Below, one piece after another: positions 17,292-30,457 of a stretch of DNA of 64,000 nt. The number at the start of each line of letters is the position of its first letter. The stretch's first letter is position 1. The position numbers and the translations under genes are program-made. This stretch comes from an uncultured Planctomycetia bacterium (GTDB lineage: Bacteria; Planctomycetota; UBA1135; GCA-002686595): NCBI GenBank assembly GCA_938003765.1, contig CALKYE010000072.1, forward strand, positions 24,311 through 88,310. Direction: 5' to 3'. The notes beneath the pieces were generated by a model. The model saw only the letters and a program-made list of their open reading frames with translations, was not told the origin of the DNA and ran no database searches.

Positions 17292-19859
17292 TCAGTCGTC
17301 GATCGACTTCTCGAGCATCTCCACCAGCTCCGACAGCGTCGACTCGGGCAGTTTGCCGTCGGCGCGCAGCGCCTGGTTGAGCGCTTCGAGCGTGTTGCGC
17401 AGCTCGTCCTTGTCGCGCGAGGCGAGGTTGAGGCGCGGCTCGAAGTCCGGTTCGATCGTCGATCGGTAGTCGGCGACCGAGTCGATCGACTCGCCCAGCT
17501 TGCCCATCAGGTGGCGGATGCCGGCCTGGAGCTGGCGATCCTCGACGAAGTCGCCCTGCGGGAACTCCTGACCGCGCGCGTCCTGGATGCGGCGGCGGAT
17601 CTCGGCGCGCAGCAGTTGGCGCACGTCGTCGGGCGGCAGGGGCGTGCGCAGCGAGGCGTAGAAGCTGTCGAAGTCGGGGTACAGCGACACGTCGCGGCGG
17701 TCGTTGTCGGCGATCTGCGAGAAGCGCTCGCGGTGCTCGGCCATGTGCTTGTCCACGTACTCGCGCGGCGCCTTGCGGTCGAGGATCTTGCGCATCTGCT
17801 CGATGCGCCAGGCGTCGATGCGCGTGGCGTCGACGCGCTGGTCGGGCACCACGCCGCCGATGTTGAGCACTTCGCCGTCCGCGTTGACCTCGCGGTGGAT
17901 CGAGCGGCCGGAGGGCAGCAGGTAGCGCGCGATGGTGAGCTTCACGCGCGGCGCGAAGTCGAACTCGCCGTTGCCGTTGTAGTCCTTGGTGATCTTCTCC
18001 CAGTTGTCCCAACGGCGATTGCGGTTCTCGTCGAGGAACTCGTCGTCCTCGAGCCCGGGCATGGTGATCAGGTTCTGCACCGAGCCCTTGCCGAAGCTGC
18101 GCTCGCCGATCACCAGCGCGCGCTTGTGGTCCTGCAGCGCGCCCGAGACGATCTCGGCGGCCGAAGCGGTGAAGCGGTTCACCAGCACGACCATCGGCAT
18201 GTCGAGCGGAACGATCGGGTCGCGCTCGGTGCGCAGGCGCTCGGTGGCGCGGATGCGGCTCTCGGTCGAGACCACCGGCGTGCGGCGGGGGAGGAACAGC
18301 TCGGAGACGGCCACCGCTTCGTCGAGCAGTCCGCCGTTGTTGTTGCGCAGGTCCAGGATCAGCGCGCGCATCCCGCCGTCGAGCATGGCGAGGATCGGCC
18401 GGCGCAACTCGCCGGAGGCCACCTGGCTGAACTCGTTGAGCGTGATCAAGCCGATCTTGCCCGGCAGCATCTGGTGCTGCTCCGCGGGGATCGTGATCGC
18501 CTGACGCGTGATGGTCACCGCCATCTCGTCGGTGGGGCGGTCGATCAGCGTCGCGTCCATGCCGCGCCGCCACACGTAGAGCTTCACCGGCGTGCCCGGC
18601 TTGCCCTTGAGGCGCTTGATGATCTCGTCCACCGGCTTGCCGATGGTGGGCCAGTCCTCGATGCGCACGATCTTGTCGTCGCTGAGCAGTCCGGCCTTGT
18701 ACGCGGGGCCGGAGTAGATCGGCCGCGTGATCGTGAACAGCCCGTCCTGCCGGTCTTCACCGACGTAGGCGCCGATGCCGCCGTAGTTGGCGGCCAGTTC
18801 CTGCTCGAAGCGCGCGAAGCTCTTCGGGCTCATGTAGGCCGAGTGCTCGTCGAGGCGCTGGAGCACGCCCTGCATCGCCGCTTCGAGCAGCTCGTCGCGC
18901 TCGAACTTGTCGCCTTCGAGGTGCCAGCGGTTCACCAGGTCGAGCAGCGTGCTGAGCTCCTGCCACTTGCCTTCGCCCGGGCGCGTCGAGCTCGGCGCGG
19001 CCTGCACGTCGGGCTTGACCTTCGCCTTGTAGTCGTCGAACACCGCCTCGAGGTTCTTCAGCTTGCGCTCGCCCAGTTCGCGCACGCGCTCGCGGTCGAG
19101 GAAGCTGGCCGCGAGGCGGCCTTGCTCTCCGGGCAGCAGCGCCAGGCGTCGGAGCTCGTCGTAGAGCGCTCCGCTGAGCTCGGAGCCGCTGCGGGCGAGG
19201 GCCAGCGCGCCGCTCGCGCGCAGCGCGGAGTCGCCCGAGGAGAGGAACTCCTCCATCACGGCGCGCCCGCGTCGGATCTCGTCGCCGCCGCCGAGCTTGG
19301 TCGCGGCCAGCGCCGACTCGAGCCGCACCTCGGCGGAGCGCGAGCCGTCGCCCGCGCACTTGAGCAGGCGTCGCACCACGTCGCGGCGCTCTTCGCTCTC
19401 CAGCGCGCGGAAGTTGGCGTCGCACAGGAGCGCGGCCGCGCTGACGGCGCGCTCGTCCGATTCGCCCGGCTGGCCCGACTCGAGCACGCTGAGCAGCGGC
19501 CCGACCAGCTTGTCCGGCGCGACCTCGGGGCCCTGCATGCGGGCGGCCACGAGCATGAGCACGGCGCCGGCGTCGACGCCGGGTTTGGCGAGCGCCTGTT
19601 CGAGGGCTGCGTCGAGTCCTTCGGTTTCCAGCTCGCGCGCAGCGTCGCGCAGCGCCACGGCGCGACGCCACAACTCGTCGCGCGGCGCACTGCGCGTGTC
19701 GGCCATGGCCCCGCCGATCAGCTCCGCGAGCGCCGTCGCGCGCTCGTCTTGACCGGCGAGCGTTGAGCTCGCAACGGCGATGGGCGCGCTCGCGCGCGCG
19801 GCGCACAGCGGGGACAGCAGCAGCGGAACGAAAAGGGCTCGGGACAGGTGCAGCAGCAT
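17292..19859 (-). CDS. S41 carboxyl-terminal processing protease with HEAT-like N-terminus and EF-hand-like insert
   Basis: 855 residues from the ATG at 19859, preceded by AGGAG five bases upstream. A signal peptide (1-24) precedes a helical, HEAT-like region (about 35-270). Then come the CTP N-terminal region, a PDZ domain (around 360-430), and the S41 core with catalytic Ser566 in NRFTASAAE and Lys591 in RSFGKGSVQ. Between the core strands is an insert carrying two EF-hand-like loops, at 610-621 (D-E-N-R-N-R-R-W-D-N-W-E) and 626-637 (D-Y-N-G-N-G-E-F-D). CTP proteases trim C-termini of envelope proteins. It is larger than the usual 400-700 residues. It is divergent from moaC. Confidence 0.9.
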   Translation of the reverse strand: MLLHLSRALFVPLLLSPLCAARASAPIAVASSTLAGQDERATALAELIGGAMADTRSAPRDELWRRAVALRDAARELETEGLDAALEQALAKPGVDAGAVLMLVAARMQGPEVAPDKLVGPLLSVLESGQPGESDERAVSAAALLCDANFRALESEERRDVVRRLLKCAGDGSRSAEVRLESALAATKLGGGDEIRRGRAVMEEFLSSGDSALRASGALALARSGSELSGALYDELRRLALLPGEQGRLAASFLDRERVRELGERKLKNLEAVFDDYKAKVKPDVQAAPSSTRPGEGKWQELSTLLDLVNRWHLEGDKFERDELLEAAMQGVLQRLDEHSAYMSPKSFARFEQELAANYGGIGAYVGEDRQDGLFTITRPIYSGPAYKAGLLSDDKIVRIEDWPTIGKPVDEIIKRLKGKPGTPVKLYVWRRGMDATLIDRPTDEMAVTITRQAITIPAEQHQMLPGKIGLITLNEFSQVASGELRRPILAMLDGGMRALILDLRNNNGGLLDEAVAVSELFLPRRTPVVSTESRIRATERLRTERDPIVPLDMPMVVLVNRFTASAAEIVSGALQDHKRALVIGERSFGKGSVQNLITMPGLEDDEFLDENRNRRWDNWEKITKDYNGNGEFDFAPRVKLTIARYLLPSGRSIHREVNADGEVLNIGGVVPDQRVDATRIDAWRIEQMRKILDRKAPREYVDKHMAEHRERFSQIADNDRRDVSLYPDFDSFYASLRTPLPPDDVRQLLRAEIRRRIQDARGQEFPQGDFVEDRQLQAGIRHLMGKLGESIDSVADYRSTIEPDFEPRLNLASRDKDELRNTLEALNQALRADGKLPESTLSELVEMLEKSIDD

Positions 19860-20026
19860 CGGTACTCCTGGGATAGCGCCCGTTCGCGTTCGGTCGAGCG
19901 TCGGCGCTTCATCGAACGGGAGCGGCGCCTGGCCCAAGCCAAGGCGTCGCTCCCTCGCTCTGGGTGACTCTAAGCTGGCCTCTGGCCGCTCGCGCGCGGG
20001 GAACGGAAAACATACCCTCCACGCGC

Positions 20027-20635
20027 ATGAGCTCCGGACCCCGACGCGCGCCGCGCAACGATCGAAATGCCGGCGCGGGCGGTCTCAGTCACGTCCACGG
20101 CGCAGGCGCGAGTTCGAGCGCGCGAATGGTCGACGTCGGAGCGAAGCCGGTGACCGAGCGTCGCGCCACTGCGCGTGCGCTGGTGGTGTTCCCCGCGCGA
20201 CTCTTGGCGCATGTGCTGTCGCACGGCGGCCCCAAGGGCCCCGTGATCGAAGTTGCGCGCGTCGCGGGACTGCAGGCTGCGAAGCGCACGGCCGAGTGGA
20301 TCCCGATGTGCCACACGCTCGCGCTCGACGAGGTCACGCTCGACGTTCGGCGCGTGAACGCGCGCACGCTCGAAGTGCGCTGCAGCGCGGCCTGCCATGG
20401 CCGCACCGGCGTCGAAATGGAGGCGCTGGTCGGCGCCAGCGCCTGCGCGTTGGTGATCTACGACATGACCAAGGCGCTCTCGCACGAGATCAGCATCGAG
20501 CGCGTCGAGCTCCTGTCGAAGTCCGGCGGGCGCTCAGGCCTCTGGGAGCGGAGCGACGCGCCCGTGGCTCCGCGCAGCAAGGCGTCCGCGCGCGTCAGTC
20601 GGCGGCGCGCTGGAAGCGCGCGCCCCGGCCTCTAA
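20027..20635 (+). CDS. moaC: cyclic pyranopterin monophosphate synthase (MoaC)
   Basis: 202 residues from the ATG at 20027. It performs the second step of molybdenum cofactor synthesis. The core starts at MVDVGAKPVTERRATA and shows IPMCHTL, GVEMEAL, and the catalytic Asp and Lys in IYDMTKA, then LLSKSGGRSG. Compared with the usual 160 residues there is an extension of about 30 at the N-terminus and a basic tail at the C-terminus. A start at the internal ATG of MVDVG would give a more normal length. No other molybdopterin gene is in the window, so it is separated from its pathway. Confidence 0.9.
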   Translation: MSSGPRRAPRNDRNAGAGGLSHVHGAGASSSARMVDVGAKPVTERRATARALVVFPARLLAHVLSHGGPKGPVIEVARVAGLQAAKRTAEWIPMCHTLALDEVTLDVRRVNARTLEVRCSAACHGRTGVEMEALVGASACALVIYDMTKALSHEISIERVELLSKSGGRSGLWERSDAPVAPRSKASARVSRRRAGSARPGL

Positions 20636-20638
20636 GAT
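20610..20638 (+). promoter_or_regulatory. possible promoter for accB-accC
   Basis: CTGGAA (20610-20615), 17 bases, then TAAGAT (20633-20638), which overlaps the moaC stop codon and lies about 75 bases before accB. Confidence 0.3.
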
Positions 20639-20713
20639 GCGCGCCCTGTTCCCGGCGCAGGCCGCCGGCCGTCCTTCCCCGCCGCCCCGCGCGGGTCCCC
20701 GCACACGCACACC

Positions 20714-21193
20714 ATGGACTTCAAACTGATCCAGCGCCTGGCGCTCCTGATGCAGCAGGTCGAGTTGACGGAGCTGGAGCTCGACGATCCCAAGTCGGGC
20801 GGGCGGCTCCGGCTCGAACGCGGCCCGAAGGCCCAGCCGGCTGGCGCGCCGGTCGTCCATCTCAGCCACGTCGGCGCGCCCGCGCCCATGGCCGCTCCCG
20901 CTGCGCCGGCGGCTGCGCCCAGTGCTGCGCCCGCTCCCGCGCCGGCGCCGGACGGCAAGCCCATCCAGAGCCCGATGGTCGGCACGTTCTATCGCTCGCC
21001 GTCGCCGGAGGCCGAGCCCTTCGTGCAACGCGGCACGAGCGTCAAGCCCGACACGGTGATCTGCATCATCGAGGCCATGAAGGTGCTCAACGAGATCCGC
21101 GCGGAGACCTCCGGCGTGATCGTCGACGTGCTCGTCGAGAACGGCCAGCCCGTGGAGTTCGGCCAACCCCTGTTCCTCATCCGGCCGTCCTGA
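20714..21193 (+). CDS. accB: biotin carboxyl carrier protein of acetyl-CoA carboxylase
   Basis: 159 residues. The N-terminal part (1-40) is the short helical and strand region, then comes an Ala/Pro-rich flexible linker (about 55-80), then the biotinyl domain with the biotin-accepting Lys123 in IIEAMKVLNE. It carries CO2 on biotin between AccC and the carboxyltransferase in fatty acid synthesis. It precedes accC by 70 bases, the normal bacterial arrangement. AccA and AccD are not in the window. Confidence 0.95.
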   Translation: MDFKLIQRLALLMQQVELTELELDDPKSGGRLRLERGPKAQPAGAPVVHLSHVGAPAPMAAPAAPAAAPSAAPAPAPAPDGKPIQSPMVGTFYRSPSPEAEPFVQRGTSVKPDTVICIIEAMKVLNEIRAETSGVIVDVLVENGQPVEFGQPLFLIRPS

Positions 21194-21263
21194 CGAACTC
21201 CGCTCGGCGCCGCGGTCGACCGCGCGCGCTCGAACGCGTCCCCACACCCTCCCAGAGCCACGC

Positions 21264-22640
21264 ATGTTCCGGCGCGTACTGATCGCCAACCGCGGAGAGA
21301 TCGCCCAGCGCGTGATCCGCACCTGCCGCGAGATGGGGATCGAGACCGTCGCGGTGTACTCGGAGGCCGACGCCGACGCGCTGTACCTGCGCCAGGCGGA
21401 CGAGACCATCTGCATCGGCAAGGGGCCGAGCGCGAAGAGCTACCTGCACATCCCGTCGATCATCGCGGCGGCCGAGATCGCGGATGTCGACGCGATCCAC
21501 CCCGGCTACGGGTTCCTCTCGGAGAACGAGCACTTCGCCGAGGTCTGCAACTCCTGCAACATCACCTTCATCGGCCCCAGCCCCAAGGCCATCGCCGCCG
21601 TGGGGAACAAGTCGCGCGCGAGAGAGATCGCGCTCGCGGCGAAGGCGCCGGTCGTCCCGGGCTCGGACGGACCGGTCGAGGACGAGGCGACCGCGCTGTC
21701 CGTCGCGCAACGTCTCGGCTACCCGGTGATGATCAAGGCCGCGTCCGGCGGCGGCGGCCGCGGGATGCGCATCGCGCGCAACGACAACTCGCTGGTCTCC
21801 GGCTTCCACGCCGCGCGCGCCGAAGCCGAGGCCGCGTTCGGCGACAACACGGTCTACCTCGAGAAGTTCATCGAGAACCCGCGCCACGTCGAGATCCAGT
21901 TGCTGGGCGACCAGCACGGCAACATGGTCCACCTGTTCGAGCGCGACTGCTCGATCCAGCGCCGCCACCAGAAGCTGATCGAGGAGTCGCCTTCGCCGTT
22001 GCTCACGCCCGAGCGGCGCGCGGCGATGGGGGAGGCGGCCATCCGCATCGCCAAGGCGGCGGAGTACCACAACGCCGGCACGGCGGAGTTCCTGCTCGAC
22101 CGGCAGGGCAACTTCTACTTCATCGAGGTCAACGCGCGCATCCAGGTCGAGCACTCGGTGACCGAGCTGGTGACGGGGATCGATCTCATCCGCCAGCAAC
22201 TCCTGGTCGCCGCGGGCGAGCCGCTGGCGTTCAAGCAGGACGACGTCCGCCTCCAGGGGCACGCGATCGAGTGCCGCATCAACGCCGAGGACCCCGATCG
22301 CGATTTCCAGCCCTCGCCGGGTCTGATCAGCATGTTCGTCCCTCCCGGGGGCCCGGGCGTGCGCGTCGACAGCCACGGCTACAGCGGCTATCGAATCCCG
22401 CCGAACTACGACTCGATGATCGGCAAGCTGATGGCGCACCGCTCGACCCGCGAGGCCGCGATCCGCACGATGCTGCGCGCGCTGGACGAGTTCGTGATCC
22501 AGGGTCCCAAGACCACGATCCCGCTGCTCAAGAAGGTGCTGAGCCACTCGGACTTCCAGGCCAGCCGGCACGACACGGGCTTCGTCGAGCGCTACTTCGG
22601 CGCGCGGCCGTCCATCGCCACTGGAAGCGATCGGCCGTGA
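21264..22640 (+). CDS. accC: biotin carboxylase subunit of acetyl-CoA carboxylase
   Basis: 458 residues, normal length. It carboxylates biotin on AccB using ATP and bicarbonate. It begins MFRRVLIANRGEIAQRVIRT as expected, has the glycine-rich ATP loop KAASGGGGRGMR, the metal-binding glutamates around FIEVNARIQVEHSVTE, and RINAEDP near the C-terminal third. Its TGA overlaps the GTG start of the next gene, a FecR-like lipoprotein. Confidence 0.96.
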   Translation: MFRRVLIANRGEIAQRVIRTCREMGIETVAVYSEADADALYLRQADETICIGKGPSAKSYLHIPSIIAAAEIADVDAIHPGYGFLSENEHFAEVCNSCNITFIGPSPKAIAAVGNKSRAREIALAAKAPVVPGSDGPVEDEATALSVAQRLGYPVMIKAASGGGGRGMRIARNDNSLVSGFHAARAEAEAAFGDNTVYLEKFIENPRHVEIQLLGDQHGNMVHLFERDCSIQRRHQKLIEESPSPLLTPERRAAMGEAAIRIAKAAEYHNAGTAEFLLDRQGNFYFIEVNARIQVEHSVTELVTGIDLIRQQLLVAAGEPLAFKQDDVRLQGHAIECRINAEDPDRDFQPSPGLISMFVPPGGPGVRVDSHGYSGYRIPPNYDSMIGKLMAHRSTREAAIRTMLRALDEFVIQGPKTTIPLLKKVLSHSDFQASRHDTGFVERYFGARPSIATGSDRP

Positions 22641-23611
22641 GCCGACCGGTCGTGAGCTGCGGGGGCGAGGGCCGTCACGGCGCGAGTTGGACTCGCGCGC
22701 GCCGCGCTTCGGCGCTCGCGCTCGGCGGCCTGACCCTCGCGCTCTCGAGCGCGTCGTGCATCTGGAGCGGGGTTCAACGCTGGCCCGGGCCGATGCGCGC
22801 GAGCGCCGACCCGCTTCCTCCCGGCGACACGAGCTTGCACCGTCCCGGTCCCGAACAGGTGACCGTGATCCGCCACGCCGACCCGGTGCAGATCCGGCCC
22901 GCGGGCGCTCTGTCGGGTAGGCCGATGGAGTTCTTCGACAAGACCGCGCAGGTCAACGCCGGCGGCGCGGTGATCGTCGCTCCCGGCGGTCGCGCCGAGG
23001 TGCTGTGGCCGTCAGGCGCCTCCGTCGTGATCCTCGGTGAGGGCGTGGCCTGGGTCGGCTCGCCCTCGCGGGGCGAACCGATCCTCCAGTTCGACGAGCT
23101 GGAGCGCGCGCGTCTCGATCTGCGCGAGGGCGACTCGGTGCGTCTGCTCGGCGGTGCGCTCTTGAGCGGCGCCGGCGGCCCGTACGTGCTCGAGCACACG
23201 GCCGATGGCGTGGTGAGCGTCCACAACCAGAGCACGGCCGGCGTGAGCCTCGCCTTCCGCGAAGAGCAGTTCGAGCTCAACCCCAACCAGACGGTGCGCA
23301 TCCCGCAGCTCTCCTCGGGCGGCGCGCCATTCGTCGACGATCCGGCGTTGCGCCGCGTGGACGGAGAGGGCGTGACCGTGCGCCTCTCCGGTCCGCTCGA
23401 ATGTCGCGACGAGGGCGGAGCGCTCGAGGTCAGCGCGCCCTCCGGCGCCGAAGGCCACGTGCGCGGGCTGGGCGTGCGCGTGAACGTCTCTCCCGGCGCT
23501 CGGGTGCGCTTCAAGGCGCTGCCCGTGCGCGAGCCCGAGTCCGCATCCGACGCAGCTTCGCCGGCCGCACCCGCGCCGTCGCCGGCCGCTCCGAGTTCGA
23601 CCGCACCCTGA
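22637..23611 (+). CDS. FecR-like lipoprotein
   Basis: 324 residues from the GTG at 22637, which overlaps the accC stop (GTGA). An Arg-rich N-terminus and hydrophobic segment end in LSSASC (Cys about 41), a weak lipobox. The body (about 85-190) resembles a FecR-type jelly-roll: AGGAVIVAPGGRAEVLWPSGASV, GEGVAWVGSPSRGEP and REGDSVRLLGGALLSGAGGPYV. FecR domains in planctomycetes often occur in surface proteins rather than in iron signalling. The tail (about 300-324) is Ala/Ser/Pro-rich. The function is not known; the linkage to accC may be only transcriptional. Confidence 0.6.
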   Translation: MSRPVVSCGGEGRHGASWTRARRASALALGGLTLALSSASCIWSGVQRWPGPMRASADPLPPGDTSLHRPGPEQVTVIRHADPVQIRPAGALSGRPMEFFDKTAQVNAGGAVIVAPGGRAEVLWPSGASVVILGEGVAWVGSPSRGEPILQFDELERARLDLREGDSVRLLGGALLSGAGGPYVLEHTADGVVSVHNQSTAGVSLAFREEQFELNPNQTVRIPQLSSGGAPFVDDPALRRVDGEGVTVRLSGPLECRDEGGALEVSAPSGAEGHVRGLGVRVNVSPGARVRFKALPVREPESASDAASPAAPAPSPAAPSSTAP

Positions 23612-23636
23612 GGCGTCCGTCTCCAGTTCCGTCAGC

Positions 23637-24608
<972 letters not shown>

Positions 24609-24615
24609 GCGCGCC

Positions 24616-26457
<1,842 letters not shown>

Positions 26458-26468
26458 GAGCCGCAGGC

Positions 26469-27410
<942 letters not shown>

Positions 27411-27543
27411 TAGCTTCGCGCGCGCCGATTACAGTCTCTCGCTTGCGTTCGCGCCCTGCGACCGGCCCCAGCGCCGATCGTCGGATGCCCGCGAGCGCGT
27501 CCCACTCAGCCCAGCCCACCAGCCACAGGTTCTGCATCGACCC

Positions 27544-28305
27544 ATGAAGGGCGTCATCCTCGCGGGAGGCCTCGGAACGAGGCTCTTTCCGCTGACCAAG
27601 ATCACCAACAAGCACCTGCTGCCGGTCTACGACCGGCCGATGATCTACTACCCCATCCAGGCGCTGGTGAACGCCGGCATCCGGGACATCATGATCGTCA
27701 CCGGCGGTCGCAAGTCGGGCGATTTCCTGTCGCTGCTCGGCAACGGCTCCGAGTTCGGGCTCAAGCACCTGAACTACACCTATCAGGAAGGCGAGGGCGG
27801 CATCGCCGAAGCCCTGGGCCTGGCGGCCCACTGGGCGGCGGGCGACAAGGTGTGCGTCGTGCTCGGCGACAACATCATCCAATACAACATCGCCAAGGCG
27901 GTGCGCGCCTTCGAACGCCAGGAGAAGGGCGCGAAGATCATGCTCAAGGAAGTGCACGATCCCGAGCGCTTCGGCGTGGCGGAACTCGCCGGCGAGCGCG
28001 TCGTGAACATCGTCGAGAAGCCCAAGCAGCCCAAGAGCAATCTGGCTGTGATCGGCATCTACATGTACGACGCGCGCGTGTTCGAGATCATCAAGACGCT
28101 CAAGCCCTCCGACCGCGGTGAGCTCGAGATCACCGACGTCAACAACTGGTTCATCCGCGACGGCTCGATGACCTACGAGATCCTCCCGGGCTGGTGGACC
28201 GACGCGGGCACGTTCGAGTCGCTGCACCGCGCGAGCTGCCTGGTCGCCGAGGGCGGCGCGAACCTGATGGACGAGCCGGCGCGCGGGGAGAAGGCGCTGC
28301 GGTGA
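27544..28305 (+). CDS. rmlA: glucose-1-phosphate thymidylyltransferase
   Basis: 253 residues from the ATG at 27544. It makes dTDP-glucose from dTTP and glucose-1-phosphate. The nucleotidyltransferase signature GGLGTRLFPLTK is at the start; LLPVYDRPMIYYPIQ, VLGDNI and GWWTDAGTFESL are family blocks. It is about 40 residues shorter at the C-terminus than the classical enterobacterial enzyme, a recognised short form. Its TGA overlaps the GTG of rmlD. About 130 bases separate it from the upstream epimerase gene. Confidence 0.92.
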   Translation: MKGVILAGGLGTRLFPLTKITNKHLLPVYDRPMIYYPIQALVNAGIRDIMIVTGGRKSGDFLSLLGNGSEFGLKHLNYTYQEGEGGIAEALGLAAHWAAGDKVCVVLGDNIIQYNIAKAVRAFERQEKGAKIMLKEVHDPERFGVAELAGERVVNIVEKPKQPKSNLAVIGIYMYDARVFEIIKTLKPSDRGELEITDVNNWFIRDGSMTYEILPGWWTDAGTFESLHRASCLVAEGGANLMDEPARGEKALR

Positions 28306-29192
28306 GCGGCGCGCTCGGAGGCCGCGTGCTGGTCACAGGCGCGGCCGGCATGCTCGGCAGCGAGCTGCTGCTGCGCGTACCGCAAGGCTGCGTCGGCGTC
28401 GGCTCCGATCTGGTCGCCGGTCCCTCCGTCGCGGTCGCGGGCGTCGACCTCTCCGACCGCTCCGCGGTCGAGCGGCTGTTCGACCAGCACGGTCCCTTCG
28501 CCGGCGCGATCCACTGCGCGGCGTACACCGCGGTCGACAAGGCCGAGGAACAACCGGAGCTGTGCGCCAAGGTGAACGTGGAGGCGAGCCGCGTGCTCGC
28601 GCAGGTTTGCCACGAGCGCGGCGCGCAACTGGTCGCCGTGAGCACGGACTTCGTGTTCGACGGTTCCAAGCGCACGCCGTACCTCGAGTCGGACGAGCCT
28701 CGCCCGCTGAGTGTCTACGGTCGCACCAAGCTCGACGGTGAGCGCGCCACGCTGGAGGCTGCGCCGAACGCGGCGATCGTGCGCACGCAGTGGCTCTACG
28801 GGCCGCGCGGCAAGCACTTCCCGCGCACGATCGTCGGCTACGCGCGCGCCAGCGGAAAGCTGAAGGTCGTCGACGACCAGTGGGGCGCGCCGACCAGCAC
28901 GCTCGAGCTCGCGCCCGCGCTGTGGGACGTGCTGCTCGCGCGCGCGAGCGGCGTCTTCCACGGCGCGTGCGAGGGCTCGTGCTCCTGGCACGGCTTCACC
29001 GCCGAGATCCTGCGTCAGTGCGGCCTCGGCTCGGTCGAGCTCAGCGCCTGCGGGAGCGACGCCTATCCGCGGCCGGCCGTGCGCCCGGCCTACAGCGTGC
29101 TCGACGCTTCCAAGTTGGCCGCGCTGCGCGGTCGTCGCTTCTCCGATTGGCGCCGCGCGCTCGCCGATTACCTGGCGGTCGAGCCGCTCTGA
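28302..29192 (+). CDS. rmlD: dTDP-4-dehydrorhamnose reductase
   Basis: 296 residues from the GTG at 28302. It carries out the last step of dTDP-L-rhamnose synthesis. The motifs are GAAGMLGSELL for NADPH, the STDFVFDG block and the YGRTKLDGE catalytic pair. It lies between rmlA and rmlB. The 3,5-epimerase RmlC, needed for the same pathway, is not in the window. Confidence 0.9.
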   Translation: MSGALGGRVLVTGAAGMLGSELLLRVPQGCVGVGSDLVAGPSVAVAGVDLSDRSAVERLFDQHGPFAGAIHCAAYTAVDKAEEQPELCAKVNVEASRVLAQVCHERGAQLVAVSTDFVFDGSKRTPYLESDEPRPLSVYGRTKLDGERATLEAAPNAAIVRTQWLYGPRGKHFPRTIVGYARASGKLKVVDDQWGAPTSTLELAPALWDVLLARASGVFHGACEGSCSWHGFTAEILRQCGLGSVELSACGSDAYPRPAVRPAYSVLDASKLAALRGRRFSDWRRALADYLAVEPL

Positions 29193-29238
29193 GCAGCCCG
29201 CGCTCCGCCCTTCTCGAATCCACTCCGATCCAAACGCC

Positions 29239-30264
29239 ATGCAGCGCACTGTTCTCGTCACCGGCGGCGCCGGGTTCATCGGCTCGAACTTCGTCCTGAT
29301 GCTCGCCAAGGAGCGAGCGGACTGGAACGTCGTCAACCTCGACGCCCTGACCTACGCCGGCAACCTCGAGAACTTGAAGAGCATCGAAGGTCGCAAGGGT
29401 CACGTGTTCGTGCACGGCGACATCACGCGTCCCGAGGACGTCGCGCGCGCGTTCGACGCTGCGCGGAAGTTCGGCGGTCCCGTGAGCGTCGTGCACTTCG
29501 CCGCCGAGAGCCACGTCGATCGCTCGATCCAGTCCGGCCTGCCGTTCGTGCAGACCAACGTGCTCGGCACGCAAGTGCTGCTCGACGCGTCGCGCGCGGC
29601 CGGAGTCGAGCGCTTCGTGCACGTGTCGACCGACGAGGTCTACGGCTCGCTCGGCGCCAGCGGCTTCTTCACCGAGGACACGCCGATCCAGCCGAACTCG
29701 CCCTACTCGGCGAGCAAGGCCGGCAGCGATCTGCTCGTGCGCGCCGCGATCCACACGCACCACTTCCCCGCCTGCATCACGCGCTGCTCGAACAACTACG
29801 GACCGTTCCAGTTCCCCGAGAAGCTGATCCCGCTGATGATCGCCAACGCCAGCGAGGACAAGCCGCTGCCGGTCTACGGCGACGGGATGAACGTGCGCGA
29901 CTGGCTGTACGTCGTGGACCACTGCGAGGCGATCCTCGCCGTGCTCGAGCGCGGCGCGCTGGGCGAGGTCTACAACATCGGCGGACACAACGAGCACCCC
30001 AACCTGTTCATCGTCAAGCGCGTGCTCGCCGAGCTCGGCAAGTCCGAGAGCCTGATCCAGTACGTGAAGGACCGCCCGGGTCACGACCGGCGCTACGCCA
30101 TCGACGCCAGCAAGATCGAGCGCGAGCTCGGCTGGCGGCCGCGGTTCTCGTTCGAGCAGGCGCTGCCGCTGACAATCCGCTGGTACCGCGAAAATTCCGA
30201 GTGGCTCGCGCGGGTGCGCAACGGCGCCTACCGCGAGTACTACGAGCGCCAGTACCAGGCCTGA
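29239..30264 (+). CDS. rmlB: dTDP-glucose 4,6-dehydratase
   Basis: 341 residues. It converts dTDP-glucose to dTDP-4-keto-6-deoxyglucose. It shows GGAGFIGSNFV, the HFAAESHVDRSI and HVSTDEVYG motifs with the dehydratase Asp-Glu pair, and the catalytic YSASKAGSDLL. It closes the nucleotide-sugar run and is followed by about 190 bases containing a promoter-like sequence for the export genes. Confidence 0.95.
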   Translation: MQRTVLVTGGAGFIGSNFVLMLAKERADWNVVNLDALTYAGNLENLKSIEGRKGHVFVHGDITRPEDVARAFDAARKFGGPVSVVHFAAESHVDRSIQSGLPFVQTNVLGTQVLLDASRAAGVERFVHVSTDEVYGSLGASGFFTEDTPIQPNSPYSASKAGSDLLVRAAIHTHHFPACITRCSNNYGPFQFPEKLIPLMIANASEDKPLPVYGDGMNVRDWLYVVDHCEAILAVLERGALGEVYNIGGHNEHPNLFIVKRVLAELGKSESLIQYVKDRPGHDRRYAIDASKIERELGWRPRFSFEQALPLTIRWYRENSEWLARVRNGAYREYYERQYQA

Positions 30265-30396
30265 GCGCGCGCCGCCGGTCGCTCGCGGTGCGCCATGTGT
30301 CGCCCGCGCGCCGCCGACGTCCACAGCGGCGGTCGACCTCGACCCCGGGACCCCTCGACCCGTTTTTCGCGCCGTCCGCGGGGCGCGAGCAAAAGC

Positions 30397-30425
30397 TTGG
30401 GCGAGTTGGCGTCGATCTCTAGGAT
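30397..30425 (+). promoter_or_regulatory. probable sigma-70-type promoter of the exopolysaccharide export genes
   Basis: TTGGGC (30397-30402), a 17-base spacer and TAGGAT (30420-30425), about 33 bases before the wza-like start. It resembles the candidate at 14749-14777 in both hexamers and spacing. Confidence 0.4.
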
Positions 30426-30457
30426 CCTCTGGTCCCCCCCAGGCGCCCGTCTGCCCG

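Noticed and set aside
30265..30457. sigma-54 promoter before the Wza-like gene
   Set aside because: A GG-N10-GC spacing exists near 30431, but its -12 half is poor and the start site would lie at or past the start codon.
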